A stretch of 64,000 nt of DNA. Origin: Nocardioides iriomotensis (GTDB taxonomy: Bacteria > Actinomycetota > Actinomycetes > Propionibacteriales > Nocardioidaceae). This document shows positions 48,690-59,353 of the stretch, piece after piece. Each line of letters opens with the position of its first letter. Within the stretch, counting starts at the first letter, position 1. Made by a program: the position numbers and the translations under genes. The DNA lies in contig NZ_SDPU01000023.1 in NCBI RefSeq assembly GCF_004168035.1, positions 62,001 to 126,000 of the forward strand, read 5' to 3'. The notes beneath the pieces are model-generated. The model saw only the letters and a list, made by a program, of their open reading frames with translations, did no database searches and was not told where the DNA came from.

Positions 48690-48733
48690 TCGGTAGTCCG
48701 AGCGTGACCCATGGGTCACGCTCGGACTACCGA
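48690..48733. terminator. 44-nt perfect palindrome between convergent lysE and galK
   Basis: Arms of 22 nt meet with no loop around GACCCATGGGTC (centre 48711/48712). CCGAAATCGG lies on both sides of the palindrome as a direct repeat overlapping its ends. As RNA it would fold to a long hairpin on either strand and end both convergent transcripts. Confidence 0.75.
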
Positions 48734-48740
48734 AATCGGT

Positions 48741-49916
48741 CTACCGGAGCCGGTCGGCCGCCCCCGAGGCGGGCGCCTCGAGCACCGCCGGAAGGTCCCA
48801 GCCCCGGTCCGCGAACGCGGCAGCCACCGCCCGCTCGACCAGGCCGAGCCGGTCGGACGGCACCAACGCGATCGCCGAGCCGCCGAAGCCGCCGCCGGTC
48901 ATCCGCGCGCCGACCGCGCCGGCGGCCAGGGCGGTCTCGACGACGACGTCGAGCTCGTCGCAGGAGATCTGGTAGTCGTCGCGCATCGACGCGTGCGAGG
49001 CGGTGAACAGCGTGCCGACCGTGGTGTAGTCGCCCGCCTCCAGCGCGTCGACCGCGGCGCCGACCCGCGCGTCCTCGGTGACCACGTGCCGCGCCCGGCG
49101 GCGCAACGTGTCGTCGTCGAGCGCCTCCACCGCGTCGCGGGACGCCTCGGCGAGCGAGCCGACGCCGAGTGCCTCGGCCGCCGCCGAGGACTCGGACCGG
49201 CGGTCGCCGTACGAGCCGTCGGAGAGCGAGTGCTGCACCCGGGTGTCGAGCACGAGGAGTGACATCCCGGCCGACGCCGGGTCCCACGGCACGTCGCGCC
49301 GCTCGCGGGTCGCGAAGTCGATCAGCAACGCGTGGTCGGGCGTCGCGAACGCCGCGATCGCCTGGTCCATGCCGCCGGTCGGCGCGCCGACGATGTCGTT
49401 CTCGGCCCGCATGCACGCGGACACGAGCCGCTCGCGCACATCGGGGGAGCGCGGCACGCCCGCGGCCAGCGCGACCGAGACCTCGAGCGCCGCCGACGAG
49501 GACAGCCCGGCACCCAGCGGCACCCGGCCGTCGATGACCAGGTCGAGGCCGGGGACGTCGAAACCGTCCTCGCGCAGCGCCCACAGCACGCCCGCGACGT
49601 AGGCGACGAAGCCCGTGACCGACGACGGCGTCACCTCGTCGAGCCGGCCCTCCCAGACCTCGTCGGCCTGCAGGCTCCGCACCGTCACCAGGTCGTCCTC
49701 ACGGAGTCCGGAGGCGACGTAGCAGGCGTGCGGCAGCGCGATCGGCAGCACCCGGCCGCCGTTGTAGTCGAGGTGCTCCCCGATGAGGTTCACCCGCCCG
49801 GGGGCCGCGTACACGCCGTCGGGGGAGCGGTCGTGCTCGGCCGCGAACGCGGTCGACAGCGCCTGGGCGATCTGCTGCGGGTCACCGGGCTCGACGGGGA
49901 GAGGGCGGGTCGGCAT
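48741..49916 (-). CDS. galK: galactokinase
   Basis: A 391-residue GHMP kinase that phosphorylates galactose. The galactokinase signature GRVNLIGEHLDYNGG occurs near residue 43, the ATP loop PLGAGLSSSAALEV near residue 137, and GARMTGGGFGGSAIAL near the C-terminus. No galT or galE gene is in the window. The start ATG is supported by TAGGGT 7 nt upstream on the minus strand. Confidence 0.93.
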   Translation of the reverse strand: MPTRPLPVEPGDPQQIAQALSTAFAAEHDRSPDGVYAAPGRVNLIGEHLDYNGGRVLPIALPHACYVASGLREDDLVTVRSLQADEVWEGRLDEVTPSSVTGFVAYVAGVLWALREDGFDVPGLDLVIDGRVPLGAGLSSSAALEVSVALAAGVPRSPDVRERLVSACMRAENDIVGAPTGGMDQAIAAFATPDHALLIDFATRERRDVPWDPASAGMSLLVLDTRVQHSLSDGSYGDRRSESSAAAEALGVGSLAEASRDAVEALDDDTLRRRARHVVTEDARVGAAVDALEAGDYTTVGTLFTASHASMRDDYQISCDELDVVVETALAAGAVGARMTGGGFGGSAIALVPSDRLGLVERAVAAAFADRGWDLPAVLEAPASGAADRLR

Positions 49917-49923
49917 GGCGCCA

Positions 49924-49929
49924 ACCCTA
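49924..49929 (-). promoter_or_regulatory. -10 box (TAGGGT, minus strand) for galK
   Basis: TAGGGT ends 7 nt before the galK ATG, indicating a leaderless mRNA and fixing the start at 49916. Confidence 0.5.
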
Positions 49930-50020
49930 GGACCCGGCTCGCAGGGCGTGACCTCAGCCACTGTCAGGCGTTGTACCTGGTACGCCGGGCGACCCCCTCC
50001 CGGCCGGAACAGGAGGATCC

Positions 50021-51484
50021 ATGCGTCGCTCGGTACGCACGTGTCTCGGGATCGGCGTCGCCGCCGTCACCGCGATCACCACCGCCGCACTCCCCGCCAC
50101 CGCCTCGACGCCGGCCCCGGCACGCGGGCTGCTCGGCGGCACCACCCTCGCCCCGGTGCAGGACTTCCTGAAGGGCCAGCTCGCCGACCTGGTGTCCGGC
50201 GAGCGCACCACGGTGCTCGTGCACGGGACCGACCTGGCGGCCGCGAACAACGCTGTGCGGGTCGCGGGCCTGACGAGGTCGACGAGCTTTGACCAGATCG
50301 GCGTGGTCGTGGCCCGCGGCACCAAGGCGCAGATCGCCGCGGCGCGCGCTGTCCCCGGTGTCACCTACCTCGAGGGCAACGCACCGATCGAGCTGACCCA
50401 GACCACCTCCAACACCGCCACCCGCGGCGACGAGGCCTACCGCACCCTCACCGGCGCCGACGGCACCGCGCTCAGCGGCCGGGGCGTGTCCGTCGGGCTC
50501 ATCGACTCCGGCGTCGACCCGACCCACCCCTACCTCACCGAGGCCGACGGCTCCTCGGTCGTGGTGTCGAACCACAAGGTGCTGTGCGACCCGTTCGAGG
50601 CCGCCTGCCAGGTGCTCGACGTGCCCAACACCGTGGACACCGACACGCTGTCCGTCGGCGGCCACGGCACGCACGTCGCCGGCATCATCGCGGGCCGCGA
50701 GACCACCCTGTCCGACGGCAAGACCCTCCACGGTGCCGCGCCGGGCGCCAAGCTCGTGTCGCTGTCGACCGGTGCCGCCCTCGTGATCGTCGGCGCCGAC
50801 ACCGCGCTCAACTGGGTGCTGGAGAACCACGACGCACCGTGCGGCGAGGGCGTGCCCGCGGCCGAGTGCCCGCCGATCAAGGTCACCAACAACTCCTACG
50901 GCCCCTCCGGTGGCGGCGAGTTCGACCCCGACAGCGCCACGGTCAAGCTGCAGCGAGCCCTCGCCGCCGAAGGTGTCGCGACCGTCTGGGCGGCCGGCAA
51001 CGACGGCGGCGACGGCTCGGAGAGCCTGACCAACCCGCCCGGCCAGGACCCGACCGGTGGCGTGATCTCGGTGGCGTCCTACAACGACCTCGAGACCGGC
51101 ACCCGCGACGGCGAGCTCTCCGACTTCTCCTCGCGCGGCCTCGAGTCCGACCGGTCCACCTGGCCCGACATCTCGGCCCCCGGTGACACGATCACCTCGT
51201 CGTGCCGGATCTACCTGCCGATCTGCAGCACCGGCCTCGACCCCCAGGAGAACGGCGACTTCAACACGATCAGCGGCACCTCGATGGCGGCCCCGCACAT
51301 CGCCGGCATCGTCGCGCAGCTGTTCCAGGCCAACCCGTCGGCGACGCCCGGCCAGGTCGAGGACGCGATCACCTCGACCGCCTACCAGTTCTCCTTCGGT
51401 GCGCCGTACGTCGGCGGCTCGTCGTACGACAAGGGCCACGGCCTCGTCGACGTCGTCGCGGCGGCGGGCGCGATCGCACCCTGA
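50021..51484 (+). CDS. secreted subtilisin-like serine protease (S8), compact form
   Basis: A 487-residue secreted protease. A signal peptide covers about residues 1-30 (cut after ATA near STPAPA). A propeptide runs to about 140. The triad is Asp162 in LIDSGVDP, His215 in GGHGTHVAG and Ser421 in SGTSMAAPH, with the oxyanion Asn in VTNNSYG. There is no PA or C-terminal beta domain, unlike the S8 protease at 1301. AGGAGG is placed before the ATG. A strong terminator follows. Confidence 0.93.
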   Translation: MRRSVRTCLGIGVAAVTAITTAALPATASTPAPARGLLGGTTLAPVQDFLKGQLADLVSGERTTVLVHGTDLAAANNAVRVAGLTRSTSFDQIGVVVARGTKAQIAAARAVPGVTYLEGNAPIELTQTTSNTATRGDEAYRTLTGADGTALSGRGVSVGLIDSGVDPTHPYLTEADGSSVVVSNHKVLCDPFEAACQVLDVPNTVDTDTLSVGGHGTHVAGIIAGRETTLSDGKTLHGAAPGAKLVSLSTGAALVIVGADTALNWVLENHDAPCGEGVPAAECPPIKVTNNSYGPSGGGEFDPDSATVKLQRALAAEGVATVWAAGNDGGDGSESLTNPPGQDPTGGVISVASYNDLETGTRDGELSDFSSRGLESDRSTWPDISAPGDTITSSCRIYLPICSTGLDPQENGDFNTISGTSMAAPHIAGIVAQLFQANPSATPGQVEDAITSTAYQFSFGAPYVGGSSYDKGHGLVDVVAAAGAIAP

Positions 51485-51500
51485 CGCGGGGGGGATGAAG

Positions 51501-51535
51501 CGGCCCCGCCCGGAACCACCCAGCGGGCGGGGCCG
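51501..51535. terminator. GC-rich terminator after the second subtilase
   Basis: CGGCCCCGCCC at 51501-51511 pairs perfectly with 51525-51535 around a 13-nt loop. TCCCTTGTTT follows, giving a modest T-rich tail. Confidence 0.75.
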
Positions 51536-51617
51536 TCCCTTGTTTCCGGGACGACCCATCCGGGCAGACCAGGGGTGCGAACCACCGACGGACCGCACTC
51601 TCCTGGGAAGGGACCCG

Positions 51618-52925
51618 ATGACGCTCTCCGAGTCCGTCACCGCCGCGCCGGACGCCGTGGACGGGGTCGCGGCGCAGCTCGCGGCCGTCGTCGCGCCGTT
51701 GTTCTCCGGTCGGCTGCCGGTGCGGCTGCGGGCCTGGGACGGCAGCGAGGCAGGTCCCGACGGGGCTCCCGTCGTCGTGGTCCGCGACCCGGCGGCGCTG
51801 CGCCGTCTCGTGCGCCGGCCCGGCGAGCTGGGACTGGCCCAGGCGTACGTCACCGGTGAGATCGACGTCGAGGGCGACCTCCTCGACGGCTTCCGGCGCG
51901 TGTGGCGTGCGGTCCGCGACGACGGTGCATCCCGCCGGCTGTCGCCCGCGAACCTCGCCGACGGGCTGCGCACCGCGCGCCGACTCGGCGCCCTCGGTCG
52001 CCCCCCGGAGCCGCCGGCCTCGCAGGCCCGGCTCCGGGGGAGCCTGCACTCCCTGCGCCGCGACCGCGACGCCATCAGCCACCACTACGACCTGTCCAAC
52101 GAGTTCTACTCGCTGATCCTCGACCCGCACATGGCGTACTCCTGCGCCTACTTCACCAGCGACGACCCCGGCTACACGCTCGAGGACGCGCAGCGCGACA
52201 AGCTCGACCTCGTCGCCCGCAAGCTCGGCCTCGCCGACGCCGGTCCGAACCACCGGCACCTCGACATCGGCTGCGGGTGGGGGTCGATGTCGCTCCACCT
52301 CGCCGAGCGGTACGGCGTGCGTGTCGTCGGTGTCACGATCGCCGCCGAGCAGAAGGCGTTCGTCGACCGGCGGATCGAGGAGCGCGGCCTGCGGGACCGG
52401 GTCGAGATCCGGCTCCAGGACTACCGCGACGTCGACGACGGCCCGTTCGACACCGTCACGTCCATCGAGATGGGCGAGCACGTCGGCCGGCGCAACTACC
52501 CGCTGTTCGCCGGCGGCATCCACCGGCTGCTCCGCGAGGGCGGCCGGGCGGTCGTGCAGCAGATGTCGCGCCGCACCCGGCCGGGCGGCGGTCCGTTCAT
52601 CGAGGCGTTCATCGCCCCCGACATGCACATGCGGCCGGTCGGCGAGACCGTCGAGCTGTTCGAGGCGGCCGGGCTGGAGGTTCGCGACGTGCACGCGCTG
52701 CGCGAGCACTACGTCCGCACCGTCGACCACTGGTACGCCACGTTCGAGGACAGCTGGGACCGGGCCGTCGCGATGGTCGGCGAGGAGGTCGCCCGGGTGT
52801 GGCGGCTGTACCTCGTCGGCGGCGCGCTCGCGTTCGAGGAGGGCCGGATGGGCGTCGACCAGGTCCTCATGGTCAAGCCGACCCGCGACGGACGGAGCGG
52901 CCTGCCCCCGGTGCGCGACTTCTGA
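51618..52925 (+). CDS. cyclopropane-fatty-acyl-phospholipid synthase family methyltransferase
   Basis: A 435-residue SAM enzyme of the CFA family, which modifies unsaturated acyl chains of membrane lipids. LAQAYVTGEIDVEGDLLDGF is the N-terminal family feature and ISHHYDLSNEFYSLILD the motif before the SAM site. LDIGCGWGSM (about 215-224) binds SAM, VGVTIAAEQ follows, and SIEMGEHVG contains the bicarbonate-site Glu. GGGAAGGGA precedes the ATG. Its stop overlaps the DUF1295 gene (TGATG), as in mycobacterial ufaA1-like pairs. Confidence 0.92.
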   Translation: MTLSESVTAAPDAVDGVAAQLAAVVAPLFSGRLPVRLRAWDGSEAGPDGAPVVVVRDPAALRRLVRRPGELGLAQAYVTGEIDVEGDLLDGFRRVWRAVRDDGASRRLSPANLADGLRTARRLGALGRPPEPPASQARLRGSLHSLRRDRDAISHHYDLSNEFYSLILDPHMAYSCAYFTSDDPGYTLEDAQRDKLDLVARKLGLADAGPNHRHLDIGCGWGSMSLHLAERYGVRVVGVTIAAEQKAFVDRRIEERGLRDRVEIRLQDYRDVDDGPFDTVTSIEMGEHVGRRNYPLFAGGIHRLLREGGRAVVQQMSRRTRPGGGPFIEAFIAPDMHMRPVGETVELFEAAGLEVRDVHALREHYVRTVDHWYATFEDSWDRAVAMVGEEVARVWRLYLVGGALAFEEGRMGVDQVLMVKPTRDGRSGLPPVRDF

Positions 52926-53728
52926 TGGCCGCCTACCCCTGGGCAGCCTTCGCGGCGTCGCTGCCGTTCACGCTGCTGGCCGTCCTCCTCGTGCTCGGCA
53001 CCACCTTCGCCGTCGCGCTGCGCGTGGGCCGGCACGCGGTCGTCGACGTCGCCTGGGGCCTCGGCTTCGTGGCGATCGCGGTCGCCTCCTACCTCGCCTC
53101 CGCCGACGACGGCGACCCCACCCGCCGGCTGCTGCTCCTCGTCCTGCCGGGGCTGTGGGGACTCCGGCTCGGGCTGCACATCGCCCGCCGCTCGCGCGGG
53201 CACGGCGAGGACCCGCGCTACGAGGCGCTGATGTCGAGGGCGACCGGCAACAAGGCCTGGTTCGCCTTCCGCCGGGTCTACCTGACCCAGGGCGCCGTCA
53301 TGTGGTTCGTGTCGCTGCCGATCCAGGTCGGGATGTTCTCGACCCCGGGCCCGACCTGGCTGACCTGGCTGGGCGTGCTGGTCTGGGCGGTCGGGCTGTT
53401 CTTCGAGGCCGTCGGCGACGCCCAGCTGCAGCGGTTCCGCGACGACCCCGCCTCGAACGGCCAGGTGCTCGACACCGGCCTCTGGCGCTACACGCGACAC
53501 CCCAACTACTTCGGCGACGCCTGCGTGTGGTGGGGGATCGCCCTGGTCGCGGTCAGCGCGTGGCCCGGGATCCTCACGATCGCGTCGCCGGTCCTGATGA
53601 CCTGGTTCCTCGCACGCGGCACCGGCAAGCCGCTGCTGGAGAAGGGGATGGCCGACCGGCGGCCAGGCTACGCCGACTACGTCCGCCGTACCTCCGGCTT
53701 CTTCCCGCTCCCGCCCCGCAAGACCTGA
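52925..53728 (+). CDS. DUF1295 / steroid 5-alpha-reductase-like membrane protein
   Basis: A 267-residue membrane protein with about seven helices. The C-terminal signature LDTGLWRYTRHPNYFGDACV with WWGI is the DUF1295/ICMT-type motif that binds a NAD(P)H or SAM-like cofactor. RHAVVDVAWGLGFVAIAV and GMADRRPGYADYVRRTSGF are also typical. Translationally coupled to the CFA synthase (TGATG), so it probably acts on the same modified fatty chains, for example as a reductase; this is inference. Confidence 0.9.
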   Translation: MAAYPWAAFAASLPFTLLAVLLVLGTTFAVALRVGRHAVVDVAWGLGFVAIAVASYLASADDGDPTRRLLLLVLPGLWGLRLGLHIARRSRGHGEDPRYEALMSRATGNKAWFAFRRVYLTQGAVMWFVSLPIQVGMFSTPGPTWLTWLGVLVWAVGLFFEAVGDAQLQRFRDDPASNGQVLDTGLWRYTRHPNYFGDACVWWGIALVAVSAWPGILTIASPVLMTWFLARGTGKPLLEKGMADRRPGYADYVRRTSGFFPLPPRKT

Positions 53729-53765
53729 CCCGCCCGTCGCACACCCGCACCCAGGAGGAACGCAC

Positions 53766-54215
53766 ATGAAGACCATCTCGGAGGGCTCCACCGCGCCCGA
53801 CTTCGAGCTGCCCGACGAGAACGGCGACCTCGTCCGGCTCAGCGACAAGGTCAGGGAGGGACCGGTCGTGCTGTTCTTCTACCCGGCGGCGATGACCGGC
53901 GGCTGCACCCGGGAGGCGTGCACGTTCCGGGACCTCGGTCAGGACTTCGCCGACGCGGGCGCCCAGCGGCTGGGCATCAGCGCCGACCCGGTGGGTCGGC
54001 AGAAGGAGTTCTCCGAGCAGCACTCCTTCGACTACCCGCTGCTGTCCGACCGGGACCGCGAGGTGGCAACGGCGTACGGCGTGAAGCGGCGGTTCGTCAC
54101 GCCGGTCAAGCGCGCGACGTTCGTGATCGACCGCGACCTGACGATCCGCAAGGTGATCGCGTCGGAGCTCGACATGCAGGTGCACGCCCAGGAGGCGCTC
54201 GCCGCGCTGGCCTGA
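53766..54215 (+). CDS. bcp: peroxiredoxin, Bcp type
   Basis: A 149-residue thiol peroxidase. The peroxidatic cysteine is Cys47 in MTGGCTREACTF and a second Cys at 52 matches the atypical two-Cys alpha type of Bcp. The usual P-x3-(T/S)-x2-C pattern reads YPAAMTGGC. Reduces peroxides with a thioredoxin-like partner. AGGAGG precedes the ATG. It sits alone after the CFA-DUF1295 pair, with which it could share a membrane-lipid protection role. Confidence 0.93.
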   Translation: MKTISEGSTAPDFELPDENGDLVRLSDKVREGPVVLFFYPAAMTGGCTREACTFRDLGQDFADAGAQRLGISADPVGRQKEFSEQHSFDYPLLSDRDREVATAYGVKRRFVTPVKRATFVIDRDLTIRKVIASELDMQVHAQEALAALA

Positions 54216-54247
54216 GACGGGTGCGCGGCTGCCCGTCCAATGTGTAG

Positions 54248-54253
54248 TAGGTT
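54248..54253 (+). promoter_or_regulatory. -10 box (TAGGTT) for the sulfatase gene
   Basis: TAGGTT fits TANNNT and lies 41 bp before the ATG at 54295. The leader contains a GGGGG stretch that could serve as a ribosome-binding site. Confidence 0.45.
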
Positions 54254-54294
54254 GCTCGACAATTCGCCGACCGACCCACTCTCTCGGGGGAACG

Positions 54295-55947
54295 ATGCGC
54301 CGCGCCCTGTCCCTGCTCGCCCTGCTGACGGCAGCCGTCCTGCTGCCCGTCGGTGTGCTCGACGTCCGTACGCCGGCGGCCGGCACGACCACCGACGGGG
54401 GTGACGGTCCGCCCACCTCGGCCTCACTCGCCGCGGGGCAGCCCAACGTCCTCGTCATCACCCTCGACGACATGCGCGAGGACGAGCTCGCCTTCATGCC
54501 GCGCACCCGGGCGCTGCTCGCCGACCAGGGCGTCACGTTCGAGAACTCCTTCTCGCCGTACCCGCTGTGCTGCCCGGCGCGCTCGTCGTTCCTGACCGGC
54601 CTCTACACGCACAACCACGAGGTGTGGTCGCACGAGGATCCGTGGGGCTTCCACAGCCTGAAGGACCGGCAGACGCTGCCCGTGTGGCTCCAGGCCGCCG
54701 GCTACGACACGCTCTTCCTCGGCAAGTACCTCAACGGCTACGGCAGCCAGCCGGCACCGGACGGCAGCGCGCCCACGTCCACGACCTACGTCCCGCCGGG
54801 CTGGACCGACTGGCGCGGCGCCATCGACGGCGGCCCGGGGCCCGGTCACCCGCAGGACGGCGGCACCTACCGGTTCTTCAACACCACGCTGAACGCCAAC
54901 GGCCAGTACTACCTCGAGCCGGGCCGCTACCAGACCGAGGTGTTCGGCGACCTGACCGCGCGCATGGTCACCGAGCGCGCCGGCGACGACAAGCCGTTCT
55001 TCCTCTGGGCCAACTACGTCGCGCCGCACCACGGCAAGCCCGACGAGGCCGACGACCCGAAGCCGATCACCCGGTCCGACGGTGAGAAGACCCGGTTCGT
55101 GACGACGGCGCGCCCGCCGCGCGTCCGGGGGATCTTCGACGGCGTGATCACGAAGGCGCCCGGCGCGTCCGGCGAGGACGACGTGTCGGACAAGCCGTTC
55201 TTCATCCGGGACCTGCCGCCGCTCAACCAGGCGGAGCTCGACGGGCTGCTCGAGGTCACCCGGCAGCGGGCGGAGGCGCTCGCGGTCGTCGACGAGCAGG
55301 TCGAGAAGACGATCGCCGCGCTCCAGGCCACCGGCGAGCTCGACCGGACGATGGTGATGTTCACCTCCGACAACGGCTACTTCCTCGGCGAGCACAGGAT
55401 CCGGCAGGGCAAGATCCTGCCGTACGAGCCGGCGCTCGCGGTGCCGTTGCTGGTGCGCGGCCCCGGCATCCCTGCCGGCCAGGTGCGCCGCGACCCGTAC
55501 ACCTCGATCGACTTCGCGCCGACCATCCTGCAGGCCGCCGGCGTCAGCCTCGACACGGTCGACTGGCCGCTCAACGGTCAGTCCCTGCTCGACGTCGCGC
55601 GGTACGGCGACCGGGGCTGGCGCCGCGCGGTCCTCACCGAGACCGGTCCGCGCGACATCGTCGCGGATGTCGACGAGGCCGGGCCGGGCTCGCGCCCGCA
55701 GGACATCGGTCCCGCCGTGCGGAGCTTCTCGCAGGGCATCCGGACCGCCCGCTACCTCTACGTCGAGCACGCCAGCGACGAGGTCGAGCTCTATGACATG
55801 CGCGAGGACCCGGGACAGCTCGTGAACGTCGCCGGCCGGCCGGCGTACCGCGAGGACGAGGAGGCGCTCGCCGCCACCCTGGCCCGGCTGCGCGACTGCA
55901 AGGGCGGGTCGTGCTCGGCCCCGATGCCCCGGCGGCTGCAGGGATAG
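54295..55947 (+). CDS. secreted sulfatase (arylsulfatase/alkaline-phosphatase superfamily)
   Basis: A 550-residue sulfatase with an N-terminal signal segment (about 1-30). The formylglycine motif C-x-P-x-R is Cys92-Cys93-Pro94-Ala95-Arg96 in PLCCPARSSFLTG. Metal ligands are ITLDDMREDE near residue 60 and FTSDNGYFLGEH near 360. No formylglycine-generating enzyme gene is nearby, so activation must come from elsewhere. The protein resembles N-sulfoglucosamine-type and choline-sulfatase-like enzymes; the substrate is not known. Ends in a Cys-containing tail (RDCKGGSCSAP). Confidence 0.9.
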   Translation: MRRALSLLALLTAAVLLPVGVLDVRTPAAGTTTDGGDGPPTSASLAAGQPNVLVITLDDMREDELAFMPRTRALLADQGVTFENSFSPYPLCCPARSSFLTGLYTHNHEVWSHEDPWGFHSLKDRQTLPVWLQAAGYDTLFLGKYLNGYGSQPAPDGSAPTSTTYVPPGWTDWRGAIDGGPGPGHPQDGGTYRFFNTTLNANGQYYLEPGRYQTEVFGDLTARMVTERAGDDKPFFLWANYVAPHHGKPDEADDPKPITRSDGEKTRFVTTARPPRVRGIFDGVITKAPGASGEDDVSDKPFFIRDLPPLNQAELDGLLEVTRQRAEALAVVDEQVEKTIAALQATGELDRTMVMFTSDNGYFLGEHRIRQGKILPYEPALAVPLLVRGPGIPAGQVRRDPYTSIDFAPTILQAAGVSLDTVDWPLNGQSLLDVARYGDRGWRRAVLTETGPRDIVADVDEAGPGSRPQDIGPAVRSFSQGIRTARYLYVEHASDEVELYDMREDPGQLVNVAGRPAYREDEEALAATLARLRDCKGGSCSAPMPRRLQG

Positions 55948-55964
55948 GAGGTCTTGGCCGCATG

Positions 55965-57432
<1,468 letters not shown>

Positions 57433-57460
57433 GTGAGGGCGTGCGGGCAGCGCTGCCGCG

Positions 57461-59239
57461 TCAGCGGGTGACGGCGTCCTCCTGCTGCGCGGCGTCGGCA
57501 CCCTCGGTGAGCAGCGGCTGCTCTGCCTTGCGCACCGAGAGCTCGAAGTCGTCGCCGTGCTCGGTGGCGCCGTACACGACGGCCTTCTCGACGGCGGCCT
57601 CCGCGTACCGGCGGCGCACCATCAGCGGGTCGTCGCGAAGGTCCTTGACCAGCGCCCAGGCCAGGCCGACCATCACGACGGCGAACGGCAGGGCCGCGAC
57701 GATCGTGATGTTCTGGAGCCCGGTCAGGGCGTCGTCGCCACCGACGAGCAGCATGACCGCGGCGACCGCCCCGGTCACGACGCCCCAGAAGATGACGTTG
57801 CCCTTGCTCGGCTCGAGCGTGCCGCGCTGCGACAGCGTGCCCATGACGATCGAGGCCGCGTCGGCACCGGACACGAAGAAGATCGCGACCAGGATCATCA
57901 CCACGATCGTGGTGACGCCGGCCAGCGGCATCGTGTCGAGCAGGCCGAAGAGCTGGCCCTCGGTCGTCGCCGCGCCGGCCAGGTCGGCACCGCCCTGCTC
58001 GGCGCGGATCGCCGCGCCGCCGAAGATCGCGAACCAGACCAGGCTCACCAGCGACGGCACCAGCAGCACGCCGGTGACGAACTGGCGGATGGTGCGGCCG
58101 CGCGAGATGCGGGCGATGAACATGCCGACGAACGGCGTCCACGAGAGCCACCAGGCCCAGTAGAAGACGGTCCAGCCGGAGAGCCAGGTGGCCATGCCCT
58201 CGCCGCCCGCGGCGTCGGTGCGCGCGGACATCATCGCGAGGTCCTGGAAGTAGGAGCCGACCGCGGTGGGGATCAGGTCGAGCATGAACACGGTCGGGCC
58301 GACGACGAAGACGAAGACGGCCAGGCCGAGGGCCAGCACCATGTTGATGTTGGACAGCCACTGGATGCCCTTGGCGACTCCGGACACGGCGCTGAGGATG
58401 AACGCGACGGTGAGCAGCGCGATGACGCCGACGAGGACGCCGTTGCCGACCTCGCCGATGCCGGCGACGATCTGCACACCGCTGCCGATCTGCAGGGCGC
58501 CGAGGCCGAGCGAGGCGGCCGAGCCGAAGAGGGTCGCGAAGATCGCGAGCATGTCGATCACGCGGCCGGCGGTGCCGGTGGCGCGCCGCTCGCCGATGAT
58601 CGGGATGAACGCGGAGCTGATCAGCTGCGACCGGCCCTTGCGGAAGACGCCGTACGCGATGGCGATGCCGACGACGGCGTAGATCGCCCACGGGTGCAGC
58701 GTCCAGTGGAACAGCGTGGTGGCCATGGCGTTCTGCACGGCCTCGGGGTTGCCGGCCGGGCCCGTTCCCGGGGGAGGCGTCACGAAGTGGGAGAGCGGCT
58801 CGGAGACGCCGTAGAACATCAGGCCGATGCCCATGCCGGCGCTGAACATCATCGCGATCCACGAGACTGTCTTGAACTCCGGCTCCTCGTCGTCGCTGCC
58901 CAGCGGGATGTTGCCGAAGCGGCCCATCGCCAGCCAGATCACGAAGACCACGAACGCCGACGCGAGGACGACGAACATCCAGCCCATGTTCTTCACGGTC
59001 CAGTCGAGCGCGGTGCCGGACGCGCTGCCCAGGGTGTCGGTGCTCAGGAAGCCCCACGCGACGAAGGCGAGGGCGATCGCGGCGCTGACGCCGAAGACGA
59101 CCTTGTCGATCTTGCTGCCACGGGCGTTCTCGTCGAGCACGACCGGGGTCTCCAGGGCCGGGTGCACCGGCTCCGCGGTCGCGGTCGCGTCGACGGACGC
59201 GGGTGGCGTGGCTCGTTCTGCACGGGTGTCGGTACTCAC
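57461..59239 (-). CDS. BCCT family betaine/choline/carnitine transporter
   Basis: A 592-residue membrane protein with about twelve helices. The signature aromatic region GWTVFYWAWWLSWTPFVGMF with ARISRGRTIRQF, and the GMGIGLMFYGVSEPLSHF motif, define the family. Substrates are quaternary ammonium osmolytes such as betaine or choline; sodium or proton coupling is usual. Long N-terminal (about 55 residues) and C-terminal charged tails (about 60) suggest osmotic regulation. GTG start at 59239 gives MSTDTRAERA. Confidence 0.92.
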   Translation of the reverse strand: MSTDTRAERATPPASVDATATAEPVHPALETPVVLDENARGSKIDKVVFGVSAAIALAFVAWGFLSTDTLGSASGTALDWTVKNMGWMFVVLASAFVVFVIWLAMGRFGNIPLGSDDEEPEFKTVSWIAMMFSAGMGIGLMFYGVSEPLSHFVTPPPGTGPAGNPEAVQNAMATTLFHWTLHPWAIYAVVGIAIAYGVFRKGRSQLISSAFIPIIGERRATGTAGRVIDMLAIFATLFGSAASLGLGALQIGSGVQIVAGIGEVGNGVLVGVIALLTVAFILSAVSGVAKGIQWLSNINMVLALGLAVFVFVVGPTVFMLDLIPTAVGSYFQDLAMMSARTDAAGGEGMATWLSGWTVFYWAWWLSWTPFVGMFIARISRGRTIRQFVTGVLLVPSLVSLVWFAIFGGAAIRAEQGGADLAGAATTEGQLFGLLDTMPLAGVTTIVVMILVAIFFVSGADAASIVMGTLSQRGTLEPSKGNVIFWGVVTGAVAAVMLLVGGDDALTGLQNITIVAALPFAVVMVGLAWALVKDLRDDPLMVRRRYAEAAVEKAVVYGATEHGDDFELSVRKAEQPLLTEGADAAQQEDAVTR

Positions 59240-59353
59240 AGGTGTACGCCGCCCGGAGCGGCGACCCTCCTCAACGTCACGATGGGGGTCAGGACAGGGA
59301 GCGGGCCACACGGGCCCGTCTGTTCCCTACCCGTGCAAACGGGGGTTACACCC

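Noticed and set aside
59240-59353. Regulatory RNA upstream of the BCCT transporter
   Set aside because: Only short GC hairpins such as CCCGTGCAAACGGG are visible; they fit no riboswitch I know and may merely end the upstream transcript.
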